This document shows, piece after piece, positions 47,373 to 55,077 of a stretch of 64,000 nucleotides of DNA (position 1 is the stretch's first letter; each line of letters starts with the position of its first letter). The position numbers and the translations under genes are program-made. The notes under the pieces are model-generated. The model was not told the DNA's origin. It saw only the letters and a program-made list of their open reading frames with translations, and searched no databases. Source of the stretch: Streptomyces sp. SirexAA-E (GTDB taxonomy: Bacteria; Actinomycetota; Actinomycetes; Streptomycetales; Streptomycetaceae); the NCBI RefSeq assembly GCF_000177195.2, contig NC_015953.1, positions 1,116,001 through 1,180,000 of the forward strand. The letters run 5' to 3'.

Positions 47373-48929
47373 TCAGCGGCCCGAGACGGTCACGCCGGTC
47401 CAGTCGATGTGGGCCGGGTTCTTCGGCAGGTCGGAGACGGCGCTGCTCTTGACCATGAGGTTCGGGGAGGAGTAGGTGAAGACCAGCGCCTTGCTCTCCA
47501 GCCCCGCCCGGGTGGCCTCCCGCAGGACCGTCTTGTACTCCGGGTCGTCCAGCGGGGTCTGACGGACCTTCGCGACGGCTTCCTCGAATCCGTCCGGCTC
47601 GTACGGCGAGCTGAGGTTGAGCGGGCCGTCGGGACCGAAGTGGGCGGTGAGGGTCTGCACCGCCGAGTCGCGGCCCGTGGTCGAGTACAGCGAGAAGGCC
47701 AGGTCCTTGGCGAAGAACGGGGTGGCCCAGTTCTTGTCGATCTTGATGGTGACGGTGATGCCGACCGCGGCCAGCTGCGACTGGACGATCTCCGCCTGCG
47801 GGTCCTCCGACGGGATCACCAGGTCGAGCTTGATGTCCCCCGGGGCGTGGCCGGCCTCGGCGAGGAGCTTCTTCGACTTCGCCGGGTCGTACGGGTAGGC
47901 GTTCTCCGACTCCGGGTCGTAGGCCTCGTACCCCTTGGGGAACGGCTGGTCGGTCGCTTCGCCGTGACCGAACGTCAGCTTGTCGACGAACTCCTTGCGG
48001 TTGACCGCGTGCCGGATCGCGTCGACGACCCGGTCGTCGTCGAACGGCGCCTTGTTGATGTTCAGGCTGATGTTGGAGGCGTTGAAGCCGGGCTGGACGA
48101 AGACGTCGAGGCCGGCCTTCTCGGCGGCGTCCGCCTGGCTGGGGTCGAGGTCGGCGAAGTTGTAGACGCCCGTCCGCAGCCCGGAGACGACGGTCGACGC
48201 GTCCGGGGCCGACACCAGCTCGACGTCCTCGATGTGGATGTTGTCGGCGTCCCAGTAGTCCGGGTTCTTCTCCAGGACGGCCTTCGTGCCGGGGATCAGC
48301 TGCTTGACGACGAACGGCCCGGCCCCGACCGGGTTCTGGTCCAGATTCTCGGGGGCGGCCGCCGCCTTGGGGCTGGCGATCTGCAGGACGCGCTGGCCGA
48401 GCAGCTGCGGGATCTGGTGGTCGACCTGGGAGAGGTGCAGCACCGCGTCCAGCCCGTCCGCCTCCACCGACTCGATGGAGGTCAGGTCGCCGAAGAGCGC
48501 GGAGTTCTTCTGCTTCTTGGCCCGCTCGATCGCGGCCTTGACCGCGGCGGCGTCGACCGGCTCGCCGTCGCTGAAGGTGAGACCGGAGCGCAGATGGAAG
48601 GTGATCCGGTCGCCGGTGTCGTTGTACTCCCAGCTCTCGGCGAGGTCCGGGACGGCCTTGCCGCTCTCGTCGGTGCGGGTCAACGAGGCATAGACCAGAG
48701 CGAGTTCACGGAACTGCGCACCACTGCCCGAGACCACCGGGTCCCAGTGGGCCGGGAAGTAGGAGGAGGCCCACTTGAGGGCGCCGTCACCGGTCGCGGA
48801 GGAGGCTCCGCCGCCGCAGGCGGTCAGGGCGGGGGCCAGCAGGGCGACGAAGGCGGTGGCGAGGACCGCGGCGCGCCGGGCCGGACGGACGGCGGGCCGG
48901 AGACGGCGGTGCGTCGTTCGTGTAAACAT
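47373..48929 (-). CDS. substrate-binding lipoprotein, SBP_bac_5 (peptide/nickel) family
   Basis: 518 residues. Signal peptide with lipobox LTAC (Cys38: LLAPALTACGGG), then the cluster C binding fold: SYFPAHWDPVVSGSGAQFRELALVYASL, VPDLAESWEYNDTGDRITFHLRSGLTFSDGEPVDAAAVKAAIERAKK and LNINKAPFDDDRVVDAIRHAVNRKEFVDKLTFG. First structural gene of the operon, 312 bases after the leader peptide. Ligand probably a small organosulfur compound or a Cys-containing peptide, by context only. Confidence 0.93.
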   Translation of the reverse strand: MFTRTTHRRLRPAVRPARRAAVLATAFVALLAPALTACGGGASSATGDGALKWASSYFPAHWDPVVSGSGAQFRELALVYASLTRTDESGKAVPDLAESWEYNDTGDRITFHLRSGLTFSDGEPVDAAAVKAAIERAKKQKNSALFGDLTSIESVEADGLDAVLHLSQVDHQIPQLLGQRVLQIASPKAAAAPENLDQNPVGAGPFVVKQLIPGTKAVLEKNPDYWDADNIHIEDVELVSAPDASTVVSGLRTGVYNFADLDPSQADAAEKAGLDVFVQPGFNASNISLNINKAPFDDDRVVDAIRHAVNRKEFVDKLTFGHGEATDQPFPKGYEAYDPESENAYPYDPAKSKKLLAEAGHAPGDIKLDLVIPSEDPQAEIVQSQLAAVGITVTIKIDKNWATPFFAKDLAFSLYSTTGRDSAVQTLTAHFGPDGPLNLSSPYEPDGFEEAVAKVRQTPLDDPEYKTVLREATRAGLESKALVFTYSSPNLMVKSSAVSDLPKNPAHIDWTGVTVSGR

Positions 48930-49241
48930 GTGATTACTCTCTGTGATGACCCCCGGCCCGGCTCAGGGCATGCGGGATCAGGGGACGGCGAAGGCTCGGC
49001 ACGCACCCGCGCCCGTCCCCCGGGTACGTCGATGTACCCCTGCACGGGGGCGGACCGGGGCGGCGGTGCCCGGGGTCCTGCCGTGCGAGGCCGCGGAGAA
49101 GGTGCGCGAGGGGCGCGGAGTTACGCGGGGCCCCGCGGAGGCGGGGACGCGGCGAAGAGGGGGAGGACAGGCGCGGCCGGCGAAGGAGCGGCGGGCTGCC
49201 GCGCGTTCGGACGGCGCCTGTGGGCCGGGAGCGGCGGGCGG
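48930..49241 (-). other. leader region between the Cys leader peptide and the transporter operon
   Basis: About 310 bases of untranslated mRNA between the leader peptide stop and the lipoprotein ATG. G-runs and C-runs allow several alternative stems (for example around 49005-49035 and 49125-49150), as an attenuator would need. No U-rich terminator is visible, and no other gene was found. Confidence 0.45.
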
Positions 49242-49316
49242 TCAGCGACAGAGAGCGCTGGAGGTGCGCCGCAGGTCCACGTAGCGGCACACCACGCCGG
49301 GGTGCGTCGTGAGCAT
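49242..49316 (-). CDS. Cys-containing leader peptide (24 residues)
   Basis: ATG 49316 to TGA 49244-49242, start MLTTHPGV and end CRYVDLRRTSSALCR. Preceded by CCAGGATG at normal spacing. The VDL-R-x-SSAxC pattern is that of the actinobacterial leader peptides found before cysteine and sulfonate genes, where ribosome stalling at Cys codons under cysteine shortage is thought to open the downstream operon. Here TGC and TGT codons fall at positions 10 and 23. Too short for ordinary gene callers. The pattern is seen; the regulatory role is inferred from the family. Confidence 0.85.
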   Translation of the reverse strand: MLTTHPGVVCRYVDLRRTSSALCR

Positions 49317-49355
49317 GGTGCACATCCTGGGGGCAGGTGTCGGCGGCTGTCAATG

Positions 49356-49371
49356 GACACCAATTGGTGTC
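49356..49371. promoter_or_regulatory. perfect 16-bp palindrome upstream of the leader peptide
   Basis: GACACCAATTGGTGTC, a perfect 8+8 dyad, 40 bases before the leader peptide start and in its promoter region. Likely operator of the sulfur-type operon. The adjacent Rrf2 gene is the best candidate for its binder; a half-site GGACACC also occurs at 50835-50841 in the Rrf2/cupin intergenic region. Confidence 0.65.
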
Positions 49372-49401
49372 TCATTCCGCGAAACGTCCTCCGCCCGCAG
49401 C

Positions 49402-50313
49402 TCAGGGCCCTGCGGCGGCCGGAGGAACGACGGCGGGATGCGTCGCGGCCTCCTCCGGGTGGAGCCACACGGGCCCGTTTCCGGTGTCCACCCGTACGGC
49501 ACCGGAGGGGCGCTCCCCTCCGGTCAGCAGCCGCAACTCGGGTTCGGTCAGGCTGCGGTAGCGCTCCAGCGCGAGCGCCGGGGCGAGCGGCTCGACGGGC
49601 CGGAGCAGCCCCGGGGAGAGCGCCTCGACGGCGCTCGCGTACGCCTCGTACGGCCGCCAGCCGGGTACCGCCCGGTGCCCGGCCGGGGAACGGACCAGCA
49701 GCGTCGGCAGCGCGTAGCGGTGGCCGCCGTCGTCGGTCTCCTTGGCCGTACCGGGGTGCGGCGAACCGCCGCGCACCGCGAGCACCTCCCGGACCGGCCG
49801 GCGGGCCTCCGCACGGTCGGCGCGCACGGCCGCGAGTGTGCCGGGTGACGCGGCGTCGGCCCGCAGCCGCGCCGGGTCCAGGCCCGGCACCCCGCGCACC
49901 GCGGACAGGGCCAGCTCCGCGGTGTCGGCCGGTTCGCCGCACGCGAAGACGCTCTCGCGCAGCCGCCGCAGCACCCGCTCGGCCACCTCGGCGCCCTGGA
50001 GTTCGGCGGCCTTGGCGACGAGGGAGGCGGGCCAGGAACTGGCCGCCACCCGGCTCAGGGTGACGGCGTACGGGGCCCGGGTGTGCGTGCTGATCTCCGC
50101 CACGTGGCGGGCGTACCAGGCGGTCTCGGCCGCCGGATCGGGCGGCGGGTCGTCGTCGTGGTCGAACAGGACGGCGTAGACGCGGCGTCGGCGCACCCGG
50201 CCGGCCAGCGCCGCCGCCAGGGCACGGAAGACGGGCTCCGACCCCCAGGCCCAGGGGCACAGCGGATCGGTGTACTCGACCACCTCCACGGCGGGCTCGG
50301 GCACGCCCGTCAC
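49402..50313 (-). CDS. DsbA-family thioredoxin-fold protein
   Basis: 303 residues. VEVVEYTDPLCPWAWGSEPVFRALAAAL has a CPWA(W) active site with a single Cys, as in the FrnE/2-hydroxychromene isomerase branch of DSBA. It continues with a helical insertion and HRYALPTLLVRSPAGHRAVPGWRPYEAYASAVEAL (cis-Pro). A cytosolic reductase or isomerase is likely. Starts inside the Rrf2 stop (ATGA, 50310-50313), hence translated together with it. Confidence 0.85.
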   Translation of the reverse strand: MTGVPEPAVEVVEYTDPLCPWAWGSEPVFRALAAALAGRVRRRRVYAVLFDHDDDPPPDPAAETAWYARHVAEISTHTRAPYAVTLSRVAASSWPASLVAKAAELQGAEVAERVLRRLRESVFACGEPADTAELALSAVRGVPGLDPARLRADAASPGTLAAVRADRAEARRPVREVLAVRGGSPHPGTAKETDDGGHRYALPTLLVRSPAGHRAVPGWRPYEAYASAVEALSPGLLRPVEPLAPALALERYRSLTEPELRLLTGGERPSGAVRVDTGNGPVWLHPEEAATHPAVVPPAAAGP

Positions 50314-50741
50314 GCGGCGTCGCTCCGGGGCAGGCGCGCGGCGCCGGAGGCCAGCAGCGCGGTCAGCGACTGCCCGCCGAGGAGCGCGGCGGCGCGCGCC
50401 TCGACCTCGCGCCAGACCCCGGGCAGGGGGTGCGCGGGGCCGGGGTAGTCGAGGTCGGCCAGGGGCTCGCCCCGCAGGGTGAGCACTTCGCCGTCGACGG
50501 CGCGCACGACGTCCAGGAGGGTGATGTCCTCGGCGGGCCTGCCGAGCCAGTAACCCCCCTCGCAGCCACGCTGGCTGCGCACCAGGCCGGCCTTGCGCAG
50601 CTCACCGACGACGGACTTCAGGAAACGGAACGGGATTCCCTGCGAGGAGGCGATGGCCTCGCAGGTGAGCGGACGGCCGGGCTCACAGGCGAGCTCCAGG
50701 AGAGCGCGCGTGGCGTAGTCCGCCTTCGCGGAGATATGCAT
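50310..50741 (-). CDS. Rrf2-family transcriptional regulator
   Basis: 143 residues: MHISAKADYATRALLELACEPGRPLTCEAIASSQGIPFRFLKSVVGELRKAGLVRSQRGCEGGYWLGRPAEDITLLDVVRAVDG. The winged helix and the RGxxGGYxL wing are typical. It has one Cys in the wing (RGCEGG) and lacks the three-Cys cluster of IscR, so it resembles CymR, the cysteine-metabolism repressor of Bacillus. Location before the sulfur-type operon supports a sulfur role. Confidence 0.88.
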   Translation of the reverse strand: MHISAKADYATRALLELACEPGRPLTCEAIASSQGIPFRFLKSVVGELRKAGLVRSQRGCEGGYWLGRPAEDITLLDVVRAVDGEVLTLRGEPLADLDYPGPAHPLPGVWREVEARAAALLGGQSLTALLASGAARLPRSDAA

Positions 50742-50843
50742 GCGGACATCATGCCCGCACGACCGGCGCTCGGGGCCGGAACCGGCTGGTTCCCCTTCTC
50801 TGTTACGGCAACATTGCCGCAGGTGAAGGGCAAAGGACACCTC

Positions 50844-50880
50844 TTGACATCCTTTCCGGCGCCGCTTTAGCGTCCCAGCC
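50844..50880 (+). promoter_or_regulatory. promoter for a leaderless cupin mRNA
   Basis: TTGACA (50844-50849) and TAGCGT (50868-50873) with an 18-base spacer. The start codon ATG 50881 lies seven bases after the -10, and no Shine-Dalgarno sequence is present. The transcript should begin at or next to the ATG. Confidence 0.7.
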
Positions 50881-51396
50881 ATGAGCGAGCCGTCGACAAC
50901 CCCCGGTGAAGGCTTCCACCCTCATCTCCACGACACCCCGGGCCGCACCGCGGCACCCCTGCACACGCGCCTGCACCACATCCGCGCCGACGCGCTGGAC
51001 GGGGACACGGCGCAGACCGGCGGCATGCGCAGGTTCGCCGCCGTCAGCGGCGGCACCGTCGGCTCGGAGAAGCTGTGGATGGGCCAGACGCACGTGGCAC
51101 CCTCCACGGCGTCCTCCGACCACCACCACGGGGCGTCCGAGACCGCCATCCATGTGGTCAGCGGGCACCCGGAGTTCGTCTTCGTGGACGACTCGGGCGA
51201 GGAACCCCAGGAGGTGCGCCTGCGCACCTCACCCGGCGACTACGTCTTCGTCCCGCCGTTCGTACCGCACCGGGAGGAGAACCCGGACCCCTCCGAGGAG
51301 GCCGTGGTCGTCATCGCCCGCAGCACGCAGGAGGCGATCGTGGTCAACCTGCCCCGGCTGTACGCGCTCGCGGCGGACGAGGGCGGCACGGAGTAG
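50881..51396 (+). CDS. cupin-domain protein
   Basis: 171 residues. Single beta-barrel cupin with metal-ligand motif SSDHHHGASETAIHVVSG (His cluster, Glu) and a second motif SPGDYVFVPPFVPHREENP. Starts MSEPSTTPGEGFHPHLHD and is divergent from the Rrf2 gene. It may be a metal-dependent enzyme or sensor; convergent with the SDR gene, so not in the same operon as glnA4. Confidence 0.85.
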   Translation: MSEPSTTPGEGFHPHLHDTPGRTAAPLHTRLHHIRADALDGDTAQTGGMRRFAAVSGGTVGSEKLWMGQTHVAPSTASSDHHHGASETAIHVVSGHPEFVFVDDSGEEPQEVRLRTSPGDYVFVPPFVPHREENPDPSEEAVVVIARSTQEAIVVNLPRLYALAADEGGTE

Positions 51397-51411
51397 GGCC
51401 GGCGCCGGACC

Positions 51412-52230
51412 CTACAGCGGGGTCACGTACGCACCCGAGATCCCGCCGTCCACGAGGAAGTCCGTGGCGTTGACGAACGAGGAGTCGTCGCTGGCCAGGA
51501 AGGCGACCGCGGCGGCGATCTCGGTCGCCTCGGCGAACCGGCCGAGGGGGATGTGCACCAGCCGGCGCGCGGCGCGCTCCGGGTCCTTGGCGAACAGCTC
51601 GCGGAGCAGCGGGGTGTCGACCGGCCCCGGGCACAGGGCGTTGACCCGGATGCCCTCGCGTGCGAACTGCACGCCCAGTTCGCGGGAGAGCGCCAGCACC
51701 CCGCCCTTGGACGCGGTGTACGAGATCTGGGAGGTGGCCGCGCCCATCCTGGCCACGAACGAGGCCGTGTTGATGATCGAGCCGCGGCCCTGGCGCCGCA
51801 TGTGGGGCAGAGCGGCCTTGCAGCAGAGGTAGACGGAGGTGAGGTTGACCTCCTGGACGCGCTTCCACGCCTCCAGGCCGGTGGTGAGGATGGAGTCGTC
51901 CTCGGGCGGCGAGATGCCCGCGTTGTTGAAGGCCACGTCGACGCTGCCGTAGGTGTCCTGCGCGGCCTGGAAGAGGGCCTCGACCTGTACGGGGTCGGTG
52001 ACGTCGACGCGTACGAAGGTGCCGCCGGCCTCCGCCGCGGCGGCCGTGCCCGCCTCCTCGTCGATGTCGCCGCAGACGACGTGGGCGCCCTCGGAGGCCA
52101 GCCTTCGGACGGTGGCCAGGCCGATGCCGCTGCCCGCGCCGGTGACGACGGCGGTACGGCCGACCAGGCGGCGGCAGACCGCCCCGGGGGACTCGGCGGC
52201 GTGCTGATCGGACGTCAGGTCGGTGCTCAT
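51412..52230 (-). CDS. SDR-family NAD(P)-dependent oxidoreductase
   Basis: 272 residues: Rossmann TGAGSGIGLATVRRLASEGA, NNAGISPP, catalytic ISYTASKGGVLALSRELG (Ser-Tyr-Lys) and a C-terminal NATDFLVDGGISGAYV. Oxidises an alcohol to an aldehyde or ketone. In the glnA4 cluster the natural role is oxidation of a gamma-glutamylated alcohol before the aldehyde dehydrogenase, six bases upstream. Inferred. Confidence 0.9.
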   Translation of the reverse strand: MSTDLTSDQHAAESPGAVCRRLVGRTAVVTGAGSGIGLATVRRLASEGAHVVCGDIDEEAGTAAAAEAGGTFVRVDVTDPVQVEALFQAAQDTYGSVDVAFNNAGISPPEDDSILTTGLEAWKRVQEVNLTSVYLCCKAALPHMRRQGRGSIINTASFVARMGAATSQISYTASKGGVLALSRELGVQFAREGIRVNALCPGPVDTPLLRELFAKDPERAARRLVHIPLGRFAEATEIAAAVAFLASDDSSFVNATDFLVDGGISGAYVTPL

Positions 52231-52236
52231 GCGCGT

Positions 52237-53631
52237 TCAGGCCTCCGTGCCGATGAAGACGTTCTTGGTTTCGGTGAAGGCCGCGAGGGCGTCGGGCCCG
52301 AGTTCGCGGCCGAGTCCGGACTGCTTGCAGCCGCCGAACGGGGTCCAGTAGCGGACGGCGGAGTGGGAGTTGACGGAGAGGTTCCCCGCCCGGACGGCGC
52401 CCGAGACGCGCAGCGCGCGGCCGACGTCACGGGTCCAGACCGATCCGGCCAGTCCGTAGTCGGTGGCGTTCGCCAGCCGGACCGCGTCGGCCTCGTCCTC
52501 GAAGGGCAGCACGACGGCGACCGGTCCGAAGACCTCCTCGGTGGCCACGGGCGCGTCGGCGCTCACGCCGGTGAGGACGGTCGGCGGGAACCAGAAGCCG
52601 GGTCCGGCGGGTGCGCCGCCCCGGAGGGCGTCCGCGCCGTCGGGGACGTATCCGCGGACCCGCTCCAGCTGGGCCCGGGAGATCAGCGGGCCCATCTGGG
52701 TCCGCTCGTCCGCCGGGTCGCCGACGACGACCGCCTCCACGGCGGGGGCGAGGAGCTCCATGAACCGGTCGTACACCGTCCGCTGGACGAGGACGCGGGA
52801 ACGGGCGCAGCAGTCCTGGCCGGCGTTGTCCAGGAAGGACATGGGGGCGGCGGCCGCGGCGGCCTCGATGTCGGCGTCGGCGAAGACGATGTTGGGGCTC
52901 TTGCCGCCGAGTTCGAGGGTCAGCCGCTTCACCCGGTCCGCGCACCGGGCCATGATCCGCTTGCCGACGCGGGTCGAGCCGGTGAAGACGATCTTGGCGA
53001 CGCCGGGGTGCTCGACGAGGGCGTTCCCGGCGACGTCGCCGGCTCCGGGCAGCACCTGGAAGAGGTGCTCGGGCAACCCCGCCTCCAGGGCGATCCGGGC
53101 CAGCCGCAGCGCGGTGAGCGGGGTGGTCTCGGCCGGTTTGAGGAGGACGGCGTTGCCGGCGGCGAGGGCCGGGGCGGTTCCCCAGGCGGCGATCGGCAGG
53201 GGGAAGTTCCACGGGGCGATCACCCCGACGACGCCGAGCGGTTCGAGGAGGGTGAGGTCGACGCCGCCGGGGACCGGGATCTGCCGCCCGGTCAGACGCT
53301 CCACTCCCCCGGCCGCGTAGTCGAGCAGGTCCCGGACGTTGGCCGCCTCCCAACGGGCGTTGCCCAGGGTGTGGCCGGCCTCGGTGACCTCCAGGCGGGC
53401 GAGCGGCTCGATGTCCTCGTCGACCAGGACGGCGAAGCGGCGCAGCAGCCTGGCCCGGTCGGCGGGGGCGAGCGCGGCCCAGGTGCGCTGGGCCGCGGCG
53501 GCCCTGGCGACGGCGGTGTCGACCTCGGCGGCGGTGGTGGCGGGGACGGTGGCGACCAGTTCCTCGGTGGCGGGGTCGAGTACGTGGTGCTCGGTGACGG
53601 CGGGGCGCACCGGGGGTGTGGGAGGGGTCAC
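52237..53631 (-). CDS. aldehyde dehydrogenase (gamma-glutamylaminoaldehyde type)
   Basis: 464 residues: APWNFPLPIAAWGTAPALAAGNAVLLKPAETTPLTAL, FTGSTRVGKRIMA, LELGGKSPNIVFADAD (catalytic Glu) and NAGQDCCARSRVLV (catalytic Cys). Resembles the PuuC/GabD group acting on gamma-glutamyl aldehydes. Same strand and tightly spaced with glnA4-like (7 bases) and SDR (6 bases), so one operon. Confidence 0.92.
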   Translation of the reverse strand: MTPPTPPVRPAVTEHHVLDPATEELVATVPATTAAEVDTAVARAAAAQRTWAALAPADRARLLRRFAVLVDEDIEPLARLEVTEAGHTLGNARWEAANVRDLLDYAAGGVERLTGRQIPVPGGVDLTLLEPLGVVGVIAPWNFPLPIAAWGTAPALAAGNAVLLKPAETTPLTALRLARIALEAGLPEHLFQVLPGAGDVAGNALVEHPGVAKIVFTGSTRVGKRIMARCADRVKRLTLELGGKSPNIVFADADIEAAAAAAPMSFLDNAGQDCCARSRVLVQRTVYDRFMELLAPAVEAVVVGDPADERTQMGPLISRAQLERVRGYVPDGADALRGGAPAGPGFWFPPTVLTGVSADAPVATEEVFGPVAVVLPFEDEADAVRLANATDYGLAGSVWTRDVGRALRVSGAVRAGNLSVNSHSAVRYWTPFGGCKQSGLGRELGPDALAAFTETKNVFIGTEA

Positions 53632-53638
53632 GGGTGCC

Positions 53639-55000
53639 TCACAGGCGTTCGAAGGAGCGGCGGAGTTCCCAGTCGGTCACCGCGGAGTCGAAGGCCTCCA
53701 GTTCGACCCGCGCCATGGTGCGGTAGTGCGCGACGACCTCCTCTCCGAAGGCCTCCCGGGCCAGGGCGCTGCCCTCCCAGAGTTCGGCGGCCTCGCGGAG
53801 GGTGGCGGGGACCCGGTCGTATCCGGCGGTGTAGGCGTTGCCCTCGCACGGCTCGGGGAGCTCAAGTCCGTGCTCGATGCCGTGGAGTCCGGCCGCGACG
53901 AGTCCGGCGACCGCGAGGTAGGGGTTGACGTCGCCGCCGGGGAGCCGGTTCTCGAAGCGCAGGGACGGGCCGTGTCCGACGACGCGCAGGGCGCAGGTGC
54001 GGTTGTCGTGCCCCCAGGCCACGGCGGTGGGGGCGAAGGATCCGGGCTGGAACCGCTTGTAGCTGTTGATGTTGGGCGCGTACAGCAGGGAGAACTCGCG
54101 CAGGGCGGCCAGCTGCCCGGCCAGGAAGTGCCGCATGAGGGGCGACATCGTGCCGTCCTCACCCGTCATGGCCGCGTGCCCGTCGGTGTCCCGGAGCGAG
54201 AGGTGGATGTGGCAGGAGTTGCCCTCGCGCTCGTTGAACTTGGCCATGAAGGTGAGCGCCGTGCCCTCCTGGGCGGCGATCTCCTTGGCGCCGGTCTTGT
54301 AGACGGCGTGCTGGTCGCAGGTGACGAGAGCCTCGTCGTAGCGGAAGACGATCTCGTGCTGGCCCGGATTGCACTCGCCCTTGGCGGACTCGACGGTGAG
54401 GCCCGCCGCCGCCATCTCGTTGCGGATCCGGCGCAGCAGGGGCTCGACGCGGCCGGTGCCGAGGACGGAGTAGTCGATGTTGTACTGGTTGGCGGGGGTG
54501 AGGCCGCGGTAGTTCCGGTCCCAGGCCTGCTCGTAGGTGTCCTTGAAGACGATGAACTCGAGTTCGGTGCCCACGTGGGCGGTCAGGCCGTGCCCGGCCA
54601 GCCGCTCCAGCTGCCGTCGCAGGATCTGCCGGGGGGCGGCGGCGACCGGTGAGCCGTCCTCCCAGGCGAGGTCGGCCATGACCAGGGCGGTGCCCTGGTG
54701 CCAGGGGATCAGGCGCAGGGTGGCCATGTCGGCGTGCATGGCGAAGTCGCCGTAGCCGTTGGACCAGGAGGACATCGCGTACCCGTCCACGGTGTTCATG
54801 TCCGTGTCGACGGCGAGGAGGTAGTTGCAGCCCTCGGTGCCGTGTTCCAGCACCTCGTCGAGGAAGAAGGACGCCGCGAAGCGTTTGCCCTGGAGCCGGC
54901 CCTGCATGTCGGTGAAGGCGAGGACGACGGTGTCGACGTCACCGCCCGCGACCAGCGCGCGCAGCTCCTCGGTGCGGAGCGGGGGGGTGCGGTCTGCCAC
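53639..55000 (-). CDS. glnA4: GlnA4-type gamma-glutamylamide synthetase
   Basis: 453-residue glutamine-synthetase fold: VVLAFTDMQGRLQGKRFAASFFLD, VGTELEFIVFKDTYEQAWDRNY, ESAKGECNPGQHEIVFRYDEAL, REGNSCHIHLSLRD, ANINSYKRFQPG-like PNINSYKRF and NRTCALRVVGHGPSLRFENRLPGGDVNPYLAVAGL. The EL/EF and active-site loops differ from primary nitrogen-assimilation enzymes. In S. coelicolor the enzyme at the equivalent chromosomal place (GlnA4) makes gamma-glutamylethanolamide; this copy sits in the same neighbourhood, with oxidising enzymes and a divergent FadR gene. Substrate assignment is by this context. Confidence 0.88.
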   Translation of the reverse strand: MADRTPPLRTEELRALVAGGDVDTVVLAFTDMQGRLQGKRFAASFFLDEVLEHGTEGCNYLLAVDTDMNTVDGYAMSSWSNGYGDFAMHADMATLRLIPWHQGTALVMADLAWEDGSPVAAAPRQILRRQLERLAGHGLTAHVGTELEFIVFKDTYEQAWDRNYRGLTPANQYNIDYSVLGTGRVEPLLRRIRNEMAAAGLTVESAKGECNPGQHEIVFRYDEALVTCDQHAVYKTGAKEIAAQEGTALTFMAKFNEREGNSCHIHLSLRDTDGHAAMTGEDGTMSPLMRHFLAGQLAALREFSLLYAPNINSYKRFQPGSFAPTAVAWGHDNRTCALRVVGHGPSLRFENRLPGGDVNPYLAVAGLVAAGLHGIEHGLELPEPCEGNAYTAGYDRVPATLREAAELWEGSALAREAFGEEVVAHYRTMARVELEAFDSAVTDWELRRSFERL

Positions 55001-55027
55001 GGGGGTGCTCCTCGGTCGGCCGGGCTG

Positions 55028-55066
55028 TGGGCTTAAGGTATGGGAGAAAACCTTTGGGGGGAAGGG
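55028..55066. promoter_or_regulatory. shared promoter region of glnA4 and fadR-type gene with AAGGTATGG motif
   Basis: Between the divergent genes (gap 55001-55077) lies TTAAGGTATGGGAGAAAACC, in which AAGGT..ACCTT form an imperfect dyad. The same AAAGGTATGG recurs before the amidotransferase gene (55862-55872). A common operator of the local regulator is inferred. Confidence 0.5.
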
Positions 55067-55077
55067 GATATCGCGAC

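Noticed and set aside
40800..48929. Ordinary oligopeptide permease operon
   Set aside because: Linked monooxygenase, FMN reductase and a Cys leader peptide point to organosulfur use rather than general peptide uptake, although peptide uptake cannot be excluded.
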